From contig NZ_MOBM01000005.1 in NCBI RefSeq assembly GCF_003732275.1, forward strand, positions 62,001 through 126,000: a DNA stretch of 64,000 nucleotides. Reading direction: 5' to 3'. The notes beneath the pieces were generated by a model. The model had not been told where the DNA came from, made no database searches, and saw nothing but the letters and a program-made list of their open reading frames with translations. Of this stretch, positions 48,659 to 56,941 are shown one piece after another. Position 1 is the stretch's first letter. Each line of letters begins with the position of its first letter. The position numbers were made by a program, and so were the translations under genes. Source of the DNA: Pseudomonas frederiksbergensis. Lineage in GTDB: Bacteria > Pseudomonadota > Gammaproteobacteria > Pseudomonadales > Pseudomonadaceae.

Positions 48659-50305
48659 ATGCGCGTTCTAGCCCGCAACGACCAGGACGATTTTCGCGTC
48701 AAAGCCTACGCTGGCACCAACGGTGTGTTGCTGGCCATCGATGTGGCCGAACCCCGCCGCAAAGGTCTGCTGGGTTTCGCCATCGAAAAACAACAAGGCA
48801 GCAAACCCTGGTTGTTTCTGTTCAACAGCCTGACCTTCCCTGGCAAAACTCATACGTTCCCCCAGTTTCACGCCACCCCCAGCGATACCGCGCCGCTACA
48901 GAAATTTCGCTGGGCCGATTACGCGGTCAATCCAGGTGTGACGATCCATTATCGGGTTCACCTGGCCTACGGCACCGCCGACGCGCCACAATTAGGTGAG
49001 TTTCTGGAAGTGACGCTCACCACCGACAATGGCCTTCCAGCGGGCCAGAGCGTCATCTTCAACCGGGCGGTGGCCGCGAGTCAGGCCTTCCAGCGCAAAT
49101 TCGCCGATCTCGATGCGCTGCTCAGCACCAACAAGAAACTGCCCATCGAAGCCTGGCCCGACGCTCCACGGCAATGGTTGGAAAATGGTTTGCTCGCACG
49201 CTTGCTGGGGTTCATCGAACGGGCCGAGGATGGCCAGTGGGCGCTGGACATCGCGATTTATGAATACCAGTTGAAAGTGATCGTTGATGCGGTGAACGCC
49301 GCCTTCGAGCGCGGCGTAAAGGTTCGGGTTCTGTACCACGCCCAACCGGACGAAGACACCACGGCGCTGAACGAAGCCAGCCTGGAAAAAATCCCGGCGG
49401 CGAACAAACGCGGGCGAGTCACCCACAACATTTTCCACAACAAATTCATCGTCCTGAGCCGACTCGACGGGGCAGGGCAGCATCAGCCCGAAGCGGTACT
49501 CTGCGGCAGCACCAATTTCACCGCCAACGGCGTTTATCGTCAGGCCAATGTTGTGCATGTGCTGGACGATGCTCGGATCGGCGCCAGTTATCTGCAAACT
49601 TTCGAGCAAGTCTGGGCCGCACCAGCGGACGTCGGTGCCACACGGGAATGGCTCACGGAACACAATCCGATGCAGCCGGACCAGGCGCTGTTCGCCGGCT
49701 TCTCACCGCGCTCGGGCCAGGGCGACTTGCGTGAGTTCGTCGACATCATCAACGCCGCCAAAAAGGACCTGCTGTTTGTCACGGCATTCACCTTGCCGGA
49801 CGAAATACTCAACGCCTTGCTCGGCCAGCCCCACGACGACATCTTGCGTTACGGCTTGCAAAACACCGTCAGCAGCATCACCGGTTTCCACGCCGACCGC
49901 ACTGCTCAGTTCGCCGCCACCGCGCTGCTCAACACCGGTCTGGAAGGCTGGCTCAAGGAAAACATGAAAGGCCAGAAGGGCAATCTGCTGGTGCATACCA
50001 AAGCCATCGTCGTCGACTTCACCAGTGACACTCCGACCATCATCAGCGGCAGCCACAACCTCAGCGAGGCGGCCAGCAACGGCAATGACGAGAACTACCT
50101 GATCATCCGTGGCGACACCGACCTGGCCGATCGTTACGGGCTCGAACTGCTGCGCTTTTACGAGCATTACCGGTTCCGCTACTTTGCAAAGAAACTGCAA
50201 CTCAAGCAGGTCCGGCCATTGGCGGCCGATGACAGCTGGACCAATGACTATTACCTCCAGGGCGATTTGCGCATGTTGTCGCGGTTGCGCTTTGCCGGAC
50301 GATAA
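48659..50305 (+). CDS. Phospholipase D-like domain protein
   Basis: 548 residues, CAGGAG upstream of ATG 48659, no signal peptide. Two PLD half-sites are visible: HNKFIVLSRLDG with downstream CGSTNFT, and HTKAIVVDF with SGSHNLSEAASNGNDEN. The second has the full HxKxxxxD; the first has Ser where the Asp is expected (HNKFIVLS). Members act on phosphodiester bonds of lipids or nucleic acids. An N-terminal ~130-residue region (FRVKAYAGTNGVLLAIDVAE) is not a PLD fold and may be beta-rich. It is flanked on both sides by REPINs and has no evident operon partner, so the role is open. Confidence 0.85.
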   Translation: MRVLARNDQDDFRVKAYAGTNGVLLAIDVAEPRRKGLLGFAIEKQQGSKPWLFLFNSLTFPGKTHTFPQFHATPSDTAPLQKFRWADYAVNPGVTIHYRVHLAYGTADAPQLGEFLEVTLTTDNGLPAGQSVIFNRAVAASQAFQRKFADLDALLSTNKKLPIEAWPDAPRQWLENGLLARLLGFIERAEDGQWALDIAIYEYQLKVIVDAVNAAFERGVKVRVLYHAQPDEDTTALNEASLEKIPAANKRGRVTHNIFHNKFIVLSRLDGAGQHQPEAVLCGSTNFTANGVYRQANVVHVLDDARIGASYLQTFEQVWAAPADVGATREWLTEHNPMQPDQALFAGFSPRSGQGDLREFVDIINAAKKDLLFVTAFTLPDEILNALLGQPHDDILRYGLQNTVSSITGFHADRTAQFAATALLNTGLEGWLKENMKGQKGNLLVHTKAIVVDFTSDTPTIISGSHNLSEAASNGNDENYLIIRGDTDLADRYGLELLRFYEHYRFRYFAKKLQLKQVRPLAADDSWTNDYYLQGDLRMLSRLRFAGR

Positions 50306-50320
50306 ACAACCTGGTGATTC

Positions 50321-50413
50321 CCTGTGGGAGCGAGCCTGCTCGCGATAGCAGTTAATCAGTCATCAGAGATGTTGAATGTGAGGCCCTCATCGCGAGCAGG
50401 CTCGCTCCCACAG
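50321..50413. repeat. REPIN (gcgagcctgctcgcgat type)
   Basis: Arms CCTGTGGGAGCGAGCCTGCT and inverse ending at CCCACAG; spacer ~45 bp. Confidence 0.9.
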
Positions 50414-50445
50414 TTGACCGCGGTGTTCGGATAGGCACGGTCCAA

Positions 50446-50470
50446 TGTGGGAGCGAGCCTGCTCGCGATA
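50446..50470. repeat. Third, unpaired REP next to a REPIN
   Basis: ATGTGGGAGCGAGCCTGCTC GCGA, same orientation as the left arm of the preceding REPIN, ending 5 bp before the thioredoxin-like gene's stop. Confidence 0.85.
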
Positions 50471-50474
50471 GCGA

Positions 50475-50848
50475 TCATTCAGACGACGCAAACATCAACC
50501 GTACATTCAGCAGCTCCCGTGCCCGTGGTGCGGTGCATAAAGTGCTGAGGGTTTTCTGCAACCACGGTAAGTCATGGCGGGGTTTGCGGGCAATCTGTAT
50601 GGGCCTGAGCTTGCCGATGTGTTTTTTGAAGTCTTCTTCCAGAGTTTGTCGGGTGCCAATTCCCTTGAGCTTCTTCAGCAGCTTCCCTTCCTTGTAAAAC
50701 AGCACGGTAGGTGTTCCGGTGACTTCCGGATGCTTGGGCGATTCGCCGGTGTTGAGCATGTAGATTTGCGCGTGGTGCCGATACGGTTCGGCAATCTGAC
50801 GAAAAATCGGCCCGCAGCCATGGTCGGGCGGGTGGACATCGAGCTCAT
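50475..50848 (-). pseudogene. Thioredoxin-fold gene with a frame break at its start codon
   Basis: The frame ending at 50475 reads HGCGPIFRQIAEPYRHHAQI...TGTPTVLFYKEGKLLKKLKG, a thioredoxin-like fold with CGPI in place of CGPC (one Cys). Conserved sequence extends ~30 codons upstream of the only in-frame start (ATG 50759), to ELDVHPPDHGC, where a good AAGGAG-ATG pair (ATG 50848) lies in the wrong frame by one base: the sequence has ATGAGCTC where ATGGAGCTC would be in frame. This looks like loss of one G at codon 2. The intact gene would give ~124 residues. A sequencing error or translation from ATG 50759 as a 94-residue fragment are alternatives. Confidence 0.5.
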
Positions 50849-50905
50849 TGGAATCTCCTTTTCAAAGATAAGCGAAGGCCTGTCGACGTTGAAGGAGGTG
50901 AGCAG

Positions 50906-51031
50906 ATGGGTCTACTGTCAGAAATTACAGGGGGCATCTGCTTCATTTTGAATCGCTACGGCTTCAAATGTGGTGCAAATACTCGAGCGTTGTGTCCCAC
51001 GGTAGCGTTCTCGTATTTGTGCGTTTCGTAA
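50906..51031 (+). CDS. Possible 41-residue protein with an ideal ribosome-binding site
   Basis: ATG 50906 is preceded by AAGGAGGTG at optimal spacing and the frame runs to TAA 51029-51031. The product (MGLLSEITGGICFILNRYGF...) has three or four Cys and no recognised family. It lies alone between the thioredoxin-like gene (opposite strand) and the transporter promoter. The length is short enough to be chance; the Shine-Dalgarno is the only positive evidence. Confidence 0.3.
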   Translation: MGLLSEITGGICFILNRYGFKCGANTRALCPTVAFSYLCVS

Positions 51032-51107
51032 CGCCTTCCTTGCGTTCACGCGCATCCATCTGATTCAAAACACTTTTCAATTCCCCCGAGATTCCGCCCA
51101 TAACCTG

Positions 51108-51123
51108 TGGCACACTTTCTGCT
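51108..51123 (+). promoter_or_regulatory. Candidate sigma-54 promoter of the transporter operon
   Basis: TGGCACACTTTCTGCT has the -24 GG and -12 GC spaced by exactly 10 nt, with TGGCAC intact. It is 67 bp upstream of the substrate-binding protein start, fitting a transcription start near 51135. Amino-acid ABC operons of Pseudomonas are often RpoN-dependent. Confidence 0.55.
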
Positions 51124-51148
51124 GTCTATTCCGTTGTTACATACCTAT

Positions 51149-51164
51149 TTCCGGTATAGCGGAA
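51149..51164. promoter_or_regulatory. Inverted repeat, possible operator
   Basis: TTCCGGTATAGCGGAA: 5-bp arms TTCCG/CGGAA around a 6-nt centre, just downstream of the expected transcription start. A further half-like TATTCCG lies at 51127-51133. It could bind the IclR-type regulator encoded in the same cluster. Confidence 0.35.
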
Positions 51165-51189
51165 TAAACATGACCCTGGAGTGCTTGCC

Positions 51190-52038
51190 ATGCATCGCCG
51201 ACCTTCGTTGTTTAAAGCGTGTGTTTTCGTTCTCGCGGCTTCGGCCGCTGTCATGGGTGTCGCCCAAGCGGCAGACAGCAAGCTCGACAGCGTGCTGGCC
51301 CGTGGGAAGTTGATCGTGGGCACGGGCAGTACCAATGCGCCGTGGCACTTCCAGGGAGCGGATGGCAAGTTGCAGGGTTTTGATATTGATATCGCGCGGA
51401 TGGTGGCCAAAGGGTTGTTCAACGACCCGAGCAAGGTCGAGTTCGTGGTGCAGTCGTCCGATGCGCGGATTCCCAATCTGCTGACCGACAAGGTCGACAT
51501 GAGTTGCCAGTTCATCACCGTGACCGCCAGCCGCGCCCAGCAAGTGGCGTTCACCCTGCCGTACTACCGCGAAGGCGTGGGCCTGTTGTTGCCGGCCAAC
51601 AGCAAGTACAAGGAAATCGACGACCTGAAGGCCGCCGGTGACGGTGTGATCGTGGCAGTGCTGCAGAACGTGTACGCCGAAGAACTGGTGCATCAGGCGC
51701 TGCCCAAGGCCAAGGTCGATCAGTACGACAGCGTGGATTTGATGTATCAGGCGGTGAACTCCGGTCGTGCCGATGCGGCGGCCACCGATCAGTCGTCGGT
51801 GAAATACCTGATGGTGCAGAACCCTGGTCGCTATCGCAGCCCGGCCTATGCCTGGAGCCCGCAAACCTATTCGTGCGCCGTCAAACGCGGCGACCAGGAC
51901 TGGTTGAACTTCGTCAACACCGTGCTGCATGAAGGCATGACAGGCGTTGAGTTCCCGACTTACGCGGCGTCGTTCAAGCAGTGGTTCGGTGTCGATCTGC
52001 CGACCCCAACCATCGGTTTCCCCGTCGAATACAAATGA
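51190..52038 (+). CDS. Amino-acid-type ABC transporter substrate-binding protein
   Basis: 282 residues from ATG 51190 (GGAG upstream), with a Sec signal (LFKACVFVLAASAAVMGVAQA). It is a type 2 periplasmic binding protein of the polar amino acid family: VLARGKLIVGTGSTNAPW, FDIDIARMVAKGLF and VDMSCQFITVTASRAQQVAF are characteristic. Two permeases and an ATPase follow. Given the downstream lyase and sugar-acid kinase, the ligand may be an amino-sugar acid such as D-glucosaminate or a D-amino acid; this is inference from context. Confidence 0.92.
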   Translation: MHRRPSLFKACVFVLAASAAVMGVAQAADSKLDSVLARGKLIVGTGSTNAPWHFQGADGKLQGFDIDIARMVAKGLFNDPSKVEFVVQSSDARIPNLLTDKVDMSCQFITVTASRAQQVAFTLPYYREGVGLLLPANSKYKEIDDLKAAGDGVIVAVLQNVYAEELVHQALPKAKVDQYDSVDLMYQAVNSGRADAAATDQSSVKYLMVQNPGRYRSPAYAWSPQTYSCAVKRGDQDWLNFVNTVLHEGMTGVEFPTYAASFKQWFGVDLPTPTIGFPVEYK

Positions 52039-52090
52039 TCCCGTGAGAGCGGGGCGGTTTTAAATCGCCCCGCTCAAGGTACTGCTGACC

Positions 52091-52753
52091 ATGAACTATC
52101 AGTTGAATTTTGCCGCCGTGTGGCGCGATTTCGACACCTTGCTGGCGGGGCTCGGTCTGGGCCTTGAGCTGGCGCTGGTGTCGATTGCCATCGGCTGCGT
52201 GATCGGCCTGCTGATGGCGTTTGCTTTGCTGTCAAAGCACCGCGCATTGCGGGGGCTGGCGTCGGTGTATGTGACGGTGATCCGTAATACGCCGATTCTG
52301 GTGTTGATTCTGTTGATCTACTTCGCGTTGCCGAGCCTGGGCATTCGTCTGGACAAGATCCCGTCGTTCATCATCACCCTGTCGCTGTATGCCGGGGCGT
52401 ACCTGACCGAAGTGTTTCGCGGTGGTCTGTTGAGCATTCCCAAGGGGCTACGTGAAGCCGGCCTGGCCATCGGGCTCGGTGAGTGGCAGGTCAAGGCGTA
52501 TATCACCGTGCCGGTGATGCTGCGCAATGTGCTGCCGGCCCTGTCGAACAACTTCATTTCGCTGTTCAAGGACACCTCGCTGGCGGCGGCGATTGCTGTG
52601 CCGGAGCTGACCTATTACGCGCGCAAGATCAATGTCGAGAGCTACCGGGTGATCGAAACCTGGCTGGTGACCACAGCGCTCTATGTTGCGGCCTGTTACC
52701 TCATTGCCATGATGCTGCGTTACCTCGAGCAGCGTCTGGCGATTCGCCGATAG
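52091..52753 (+). CDS. ABC transporter permease (His/Glu/Gln type), first
   Basis: 220 residues with about five membrane helices. The EAA loop is visible as GLREAGLAIGLGEWQVKAYI, and VIRNTPILVLILLIYFALP is the typical preceding segment of polar amino acid permeases. It forms a heterodimer with the next permease and is energised by the ATPase at 53422. The gap to the binding-protein gene is 52 bp; to the next gene it is 9 bp. Confidence 0.93.
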   Translation: MNYQLNFAAVWRDFDTLLAGLGLGLELALVSIAIGCVIGLLMAFALLSKHRALRGLASVYVTVIRNTPILVLILLIYFALPSLGIRLDKIPSFIITLSLYAGAYLTEVFRGGLLSIPKGLREAGLAIGLGEWQVKAYITVPVMLRNVLPALSNNFISLFKDTSLAAAIAVPELTYYARKINVESYRVIETWLVTTALYVAACYLIAMMLRYLEQRLAIRR

Positions 52754-52762
52754 GAGGCCCCC

Positions 52763-53425
52763 ATGTACGAATCCCCCGGTTGGTTGCATGAGTTATGGGT
52801 GGCGCGGGACGTCCTGTGGCAGGGCTTTCTGACCAGCGTGCAGTGCTCGGCGCTGGCGATTTTGTTGGGCACGCTGGTCGGCATCGTTGCAGGTTTAGTG
52901 CTCACCTATGGCACGTTCTGGATGCGCGCGCCGTTCCGGTTTTATGTTGACATCATTCGCGGCACGCCGGTGTTTGTATTGGTGTTGGCCTGCTTCTACA
53001 TGGCGCCGGCACTGGGCTGGCAAATCAGCGCATTCGGCGCCGGCACCCTGGGGCTGACGCTGTTTTGCGGCTCCCACGTCGCCGAGATTGTGCGCGGTGC
53101 ATTGCAGGCGCTGCCCAGTGGCCAGATGGAAGCGAGCAAGGCCATCGGCCTGACGTTTTACCAGGCACTGGGCTACGTGTTGTTGCCCCAGGCGTTGCGG
53201 CAGATCTTGCCGACCTGGGTCAATTCGTCTACCGAGATCGTCAAGGCCTCGACGCTATTGTCGGTGATCGGCGTTGCCGAATTGCTGCTCAGCACCCAGC
53301 AGATCATCGCCCGGACGTTCATGACCCTGGAGTTTTACCTGTTCGCCGGTTTGCTCTTTTTCATCATCAATTACGCCATCGAATTACTCGGCCGGCACAT
53401 TGAAAAGCGGGTGGCCTTGCCATGA
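52763..53425 (+). CDS. ABC transporter permease (His/Glu/Gln type), second
   Basis: 220 residues, AGGAGG upstream of ATG 52763. Five membrane helices; the segment [20 protein letters not shown] and the EAA loop [20 protein letters not shown] mark the HisMQ family. Its stop overlaps the ATPase start (ATGA, 53422-53425), so the two are translationally coupled. It is the partner of the 52091 permease. Confidence 0.93.
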   Translation: MYESPGWLHELWVARDVLWQGFLTSVQCSALAILLGTLVGIVAGLVLTYGTFWMRAPFRFYVDIIRGTPVFVLVLACFYMAPALGWQISAFGAGTLGLTLFCGSHVAEIVRGALQALPSGQMEASKAIGLTFYQALGYVLLPQALRQILPTWVNSSTEIVKASTLLSVIGVAELLLSTQQIIARTFMTLEFYLFAGLLFFIINYAIELLGRHIEKRVALP

Positions 53426-54213
53426 CACAAGCTCAAGTTTCGACACAGAATCAAGCGCTGCTGGACATCCGCGGCCTGCACAAACAATACGGCCAGCTCG
53501 AAGTGCTCAAGGGCGTCGACTTGACCATGCAGCGCGGCAACGTGGTCACGCTGATCGGCTCCAGCGGCTCGGGCAAGACCACGCTGCTGCGCTGCGTGAA
53601 CATGCTCGAAGAGTTCCAGGGCGGGCAGATTCTGCTCGATGGCGAATCCATCGGCTATCACGAGGTCAACGGCAAGCGCGTGCGTCACGCGGAAAAAGTC
53701 ATCGCCCGCCATCGAGCGATGACCGGCATGGCGTTCCAGCAATTCAATCTGTTCCCGCACCTCACCGCATTGCAGAACGTCACCCTCGGCTTGCTCAAGG
53801 TCAAAAAGCTGCACAAGGATGAAGCCGTGGCGCTGGCGGAAAAATGGCTGGAGCGGGTTGGCCTGCTGGAACGCCGCGATCATTACCCCGGTCAGTTGTC
53901 TGGCGGCCAGCAACAGCGCGTGGCGATTGCCCGGGCGATTGCGATGAACCCGAGCCTGATGCTGTTCGATGAGGTCACCTCGGCCCTCGATCCGGAACTG
54001 GTCGGCGAAGTGCTGAACGTTATCAAGGGCCTGGCCGAAGACGGCATGACCATGCTGCTGGTGACCCACGAAATGCGCTTTGCCTTCGAGGTGTCGGACA
54101 AGATCGTATTCATGAATCAGGGGCGGATCGAAGAGCAGGGGCCGCCCAAGGAACTGTTCGAACGCCCGCAGTCGCCGCGTCTGGCGGAATTTCTCAAGAA
54201 CACTCGTTTTTAA
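53422..54213 (+). CDS. ABC transporter ATP-binding protein (polar amino acid type)
   Basis: 263 residues. Walker [11 protein letters not shown]-loop [16 protein letters not shown], signature LSGGQQQR, Walker [13 protein letters not shown] and the switch His in [10 protein letters not shown] are all intact. The family is the GlnQ/HisP group of importer ATPases. It completes the uptake system whose other parts lie directly upstream, and RidA follows after 24 bp with its own AGGAG. Confidence 0.95.
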   Translation: MTQAQVSTQNQALLDIRGLHKQYGQLEVLKGVDLTMQRGNVVTLIGSSGSGKTTLLRCVNMLEEFQGGQILLDGESIGYHEVNGKRVRHAEKVIARHRAMTGMAFQQFNLFPHLTALQNVTLGLLKVKKLHKDEAVALAEKWLERVGLLERRDHYPGQLSGGQQQRVAIARAIAMNPSLMLFDEVTSALDPELVGEVLNVIKGLAEDGMTMLLVTHEMRFAFEVSDKIVFMNQGRIEEQGPPKELFERPQSPRLAEFLKNTRF

Positions 54214-54237
54214 TTTTTTCAATCAGGAGAAACACCC

Positions 54238-54627
54238 ATGAGCATTACTCGTTACGGCACCGGCAGCACCGCCGGTGGCGGCCAGCCCCGTCCTTTCGCC
54301 CGCGCCGTCGAAGCCGATGGCTGGCTGCACGTGTCTGGCCAGGTGCCGGCGCTGGATGGCGAAATTATCGTGGGCGGCATTGTCGAGCAGACTCACCAGA
54401 CCATGAAAAACCTGATCGCGATTCTGGAAGAGGCCGGTTACGGTCTGGAAGACGTGGTCCGCACCGGCGTGTGGCTGGAAGATCCACGGGATTTCTGGAG
54501 TTTCAATAAGGTATTTTCCGAGTACTTCAAAAGCGAACACGCACCGGCGAGGGCTTGCGTACAGGCGAGCATGATGGTCGATTGCAAGGTTGAGATTGAT
54601 TGCGTCGCGTACAAGAAAAAGGCCTGA
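54238..54627 (+). CDS. RidA/YjgF family enamine-imine deaminase
   Basis: 129 residues with the RidA core: ARAVEADGWLHVSGQVPALDG, IVEQTHQTMKNLIAILEEAGY, ARACVQASMMVDCKVEIDCVA. The conserved Arg in ARACVQA binds substrate carboxylate. RidA proteins hydrolyse the reactive enamine/imine intermediates released by PLP-dependent dehydratases. Its place in the cluster beside a PLP lyase suggests it speeds deamination of that enzyme's intermediate. AGGAG lies upstream. Confidence 0.93.
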   Translation: MSITRYGTGSTAGGGQPRPFARAVEADGWLHVSGQVPALDGEIIVGGIVEQTHQTMKNLIAILEEAGYGLEDVVRTGVWLEDPRDFWSFNKVFSEYFKSEHAPARACVQASMMVDCKVEIDCVAYKKKA

Positions 54628-54653
54628 ACCGAGAGCGCGGCTGATTGGCCCTT

Positions 54654-54749
54654 GTAGGAGCTGCCGAAGGCTGCGATCTTTTGGCGTTTTTGGATGAGCC
54701 GCAAGAGCAGGATCAAGATCAAAAGATCGCAGCCTGCGGCAGCTCCTAC
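54654..54749. repeat. REPIN (gatcgcagcc type) between ridA and iclR
   Basis: Arms GTAGGAGCTGCCGAAGGCTG and CAGCCTGCGGCAGCTCCTAC, in a 151-bp gap that may also weaken readthrough into the regulator gene. Confidence 0.9.
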
Positions 54750-54778
54750 GGGGGCGAATTTGAATGGGGACCTGAAAC

Positions 54779-55543
54779 ATGACCGAAGACACCATCAAGC
54801 GCCGGGCTCGCGGTCTGGACCGGGCGTTCGACATTCTCGATTTCCTCAAGGAAATCGGCCAGCCCCTGCGCCCGAACGAAATCGCCAGCGGCATCGGCAG
54901 CCCGAAATCCACGGTCTACGAACTGGTCGCCTCCTTGTTGGAACGGCGAATTCTCGAGCCCGTGGGCAAGGACGGTCACGTTTACCTCGGTCGTCAGCTG
55001 TACTTCCTCGGGCAGGCACATTTGCGCCATTTCGACCTGACCCGCGAGGCCGATCTTGCCTTGCAAGAGATCGTCAGCCAGACCCGCGAAACCGCGCAGA
55101 TGTGCCTGCTCAACGGGCGCAAATACACCGTGGCGTTGATGAAAGAGGGCGAGCGACATTTCCGCATTTCCTCGGACATCGGCGAGAACGCGCCGATCCC
55201 CTGGACCGCTTCCGGGCGCCTGTTGCTGGCGCACCTGAGCGATCAGCAGATCGTCGATTTGATCGACCCCGACGACTTCATCCTGCCCGGCGGTGAACAC
55301 CTGCCGCTGGAGCGATTTCTCGAGGAAATCCGCCAGGCCAGTATCGATGGGTTCTTTTCCTTCGATAGCGTCGCCGACACCTTTACCCATTGCTTCGCCG
55401 CCCCGGTCAAAGACCCGAACGGCGTGGCCATTGCGACCCTGTGCATCGTCGCCCCACGGGCCGATGCGAAGAACAACTACAACGACTATCGCCGGGTGCT
55501 GATCGACAGCGCCAACAGCCTCGCCCGGCGTATCAACGAATAA
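54779..55543 (+). CDS. IclR-family transcriptional regulator
   Basis: 254 residues. N-terminal winged helix-turn-helix (FDILDFLKEIGQPLRPNEIASGIGSPKSTVYELV) followed by the IclR effector domain (SRTRE-like QTRETAQMCLLNGRKY, PIPWTASGRLLLAHL, GVAIATLCIVAPRADA). Such regulators usually control adjacent catabolic genes and respond to a pathway substrate. The likely targets are the transporter-RidA operon upstream and the lyase-kinase genes downstream. Confidence 0.93.
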   Translation: MTEDTIKRRARGLDRAFDILDFLKEIGQPLRPNEIASGIGSPKSTVYELVASLLERRILEPVGKDGHVYLGRQLYFLGQAHLRHFDLTREADLALQEIVSQTRETAQMCLLNGRKYTVALMKEGERHFRISSDIGENAPIPWTASGRLLLAHLSDQQIVDLIDPDDFILPGGEHLPLERFLEEIRQASIDGFFSFDSVADTFTHCFAAPVKDPNGVAIATLCIVAPRADAKNNYNDYRRVLIDSANSLARRINE

Positions 55544-55582
55544 CAGCGGCTGCCTGCGGCCGCGAATGTGAGGAGTTCGACC

Positions 55583-56800
55583 ATGTCTTCTGCCAAAAAT
55601 ACTGCCGCCGTGGAAAAAGGCTTTGCCCACACAGGCGCCAATCTTGTGCGCGACGTCAGTCTGCCGGTGCTGGTGCTGCACCGCGAAGCGCTGGAACACA
55701 ACATTCGCTGGATGCAGGACTTCGTCAGCAACAGCGGCGCGGAACTGGCGCCGCACGGTAAAACCAGCATGACCCCGGCACTGTTTCGTCGCCAACTGGA
55801 CGCCGGTGCCTGGGGCATCACCCTGGCCAGCGCCACGCAAACCCGCGCGGCTTACGCCCATGGCGTGCATCGGGTGCTGATGGCCAACCAATTGGTCGGT
55901 ACGCCGAACATGGCGCTGATCGCTGACCTGTTGGCAGACCCGACCTTCGACTTCTATTGCATGGTCGATCACCCGGATAACGTCGCAGACCTCGGCGCGT
56001 ATTTCGCTTCGCGCGGCGTGCGCCTGAACGTGATGATTGAGTACGGCGTGGTCGGCGGTCGTTGCGGTTGCCGCACCGAAGCCGAAGTGCTGGCGCTTGC
56101 CGAGGCGATCGCGGCTCAACCAGCGCTGGCATTGACCGGCATCGAGGGTTACGAAGGGGTGATTCACGGCGATCACGCGGTGAGCGGCATCCGTGAGTTC
56201 GCCGATTCCCTGGTGCGTCTGGCGGTGCAGTTGCAGGACAGCGGTGCGTTCGCCATTGCCAAGCCGATCATCACGGCGTCGGGTTCGGCCTGGTACGACC
56301 TGATCGCCGAGTCGTTCGAAGCGCAGAATGCCGGCGGGCGTTTCCTCAGCGTACTGCGCCCCGGCAGTTACGTGGCCCACGACCATGGCATCTACAAAGA
56401 AGCGCAATGCTGCGTGCTCGACCGTCGCAGCGACCTGCACGAAGGTTTGCGCCCGGCACTGGAAGTCTGGGCGCATGTGCAGTCGTTGCCGGAACCGGGT
56501 TTTGCGGTGATCGCCCTGGGTAAACGCGACGTTGCCTATGACGCCGGTTTGCCGGTGCCGTTGTTGCGTTACAAGGCCGGTGTGGTGCCGGCGATCGGCG
56601 AGGATGTGAGTGCCTGCAAGGTGACGGCGGTGATGGACCAGCACGCGTTCATGACCGTGGCGCCGGGGGTTGAGTTGCGGGTGGGCGACATCATTTCGTT
56701 CGGTACTTCGCACCCGTGCCTGACGTTCGACAAGTGGCGCATTGGGTGTTTGGTGGATGAGCAACTGAATGTCATCGAAACCATGGAAACCTGTTTTTAA
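55583..56800 (+). CDS. PLP- and metal-dependent D-amino acid lyase (D-threonine aldolase/D-serine dehydratase type)
   Basis: 405 residues from ATG 55583 with GAGGAG upstream. An alanine racemase-type (fold III) barrel: the PLP lysine is Lys60 in ELAPHGKTSM, and the C-terminal metal site is H377-P-C379 (FGTSHPCLTF), the HxC pair of D-serine dehydratase-type enzymes. Pseudomonas homologues are often labelled amino acid deaminase. With a 2-keto-3-deoxygluconate-type kinase next door, a D-glucosaminate dehydratase role (releasing ammonia and 2-keto-3-deoxygluconate) fits well, but the sequence alone does not exclude D-serine, D-threonine or another D-amino acid. Confidence 0.85.
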   Translation: MSSAKNTAAVEKGFAHTGANLVRDVSLPVLVLHREALEHNIRWMQDFVSNSGAELAPHGKTSMTPALFRRQLDAGAWGITLASATQTRAAYAHGVHRVLMANQLVGTPNMALIADLLADPTFDFYCMVDHPDNVADLGAYFASRGVRLNVMIEYGVVGGRCGCRTEAEVLALAEAIAAQPALALTGIEGYEGVIHGDHAVSGIREFADSLVRLAVQLQDSGAFAIAKPIITASGSAWYDLIAESFEAQNAGGRFLSVLRPGSYVAHDHGIYKEAQCCVLDRRSDLHEGLRPALEVWAHVQSLPEPGFAVIALGKRDVAYDAGLPVPLLRYKAGVVPAIGEDVSACKVTAVMDQHAFMTVAPGVELRVGDIISFGTSHPCLTFDKWRIGCLVDEQLNVIETMETCF

Positions 56801-56822
56801 GGTTCGGAACCGAGGCGCGGCG

Positions 56823-56897
56823 TTCGCGAGCAAGCCCGCTCCCACATTGGATCTTCAGTGTTCACAAGACCCCTGTGGGAGCGGGCTTGCTCGCGAA
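56823..56897. repeat. REPIN (gcgggcttgctcgcgaa type)
   Basis: Arms TTCGCGAGCAAGCCCGCTCC and inverse, spacer ~27 bp, between the lyase and kinase genes. Confidence 0.9.
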
Positions 56898-56941
56898 GAC
56901 GTCCGCCCAGACACCACCGAAACACCAGAGACCCCATAACG

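Noticed and set aside
50574..50951. 125-codon plus-strand frame opposite the thioredoxin-like gene
   Set aside because: No recognisable protein features; the opposite strand carries a clear thioredoxin fold.
54746..56845. 699-codon frame antisense to the IclR and lyase genes
   Set aside because: Both sense genes have intact motifs and ribosome sites; the antisense frame has none.
56858..56941. Extended N-terminus of the sugar kinase
   Set aside because: These codons are read from a REPIN arm; the PfkB fold begins after ATG 56942.
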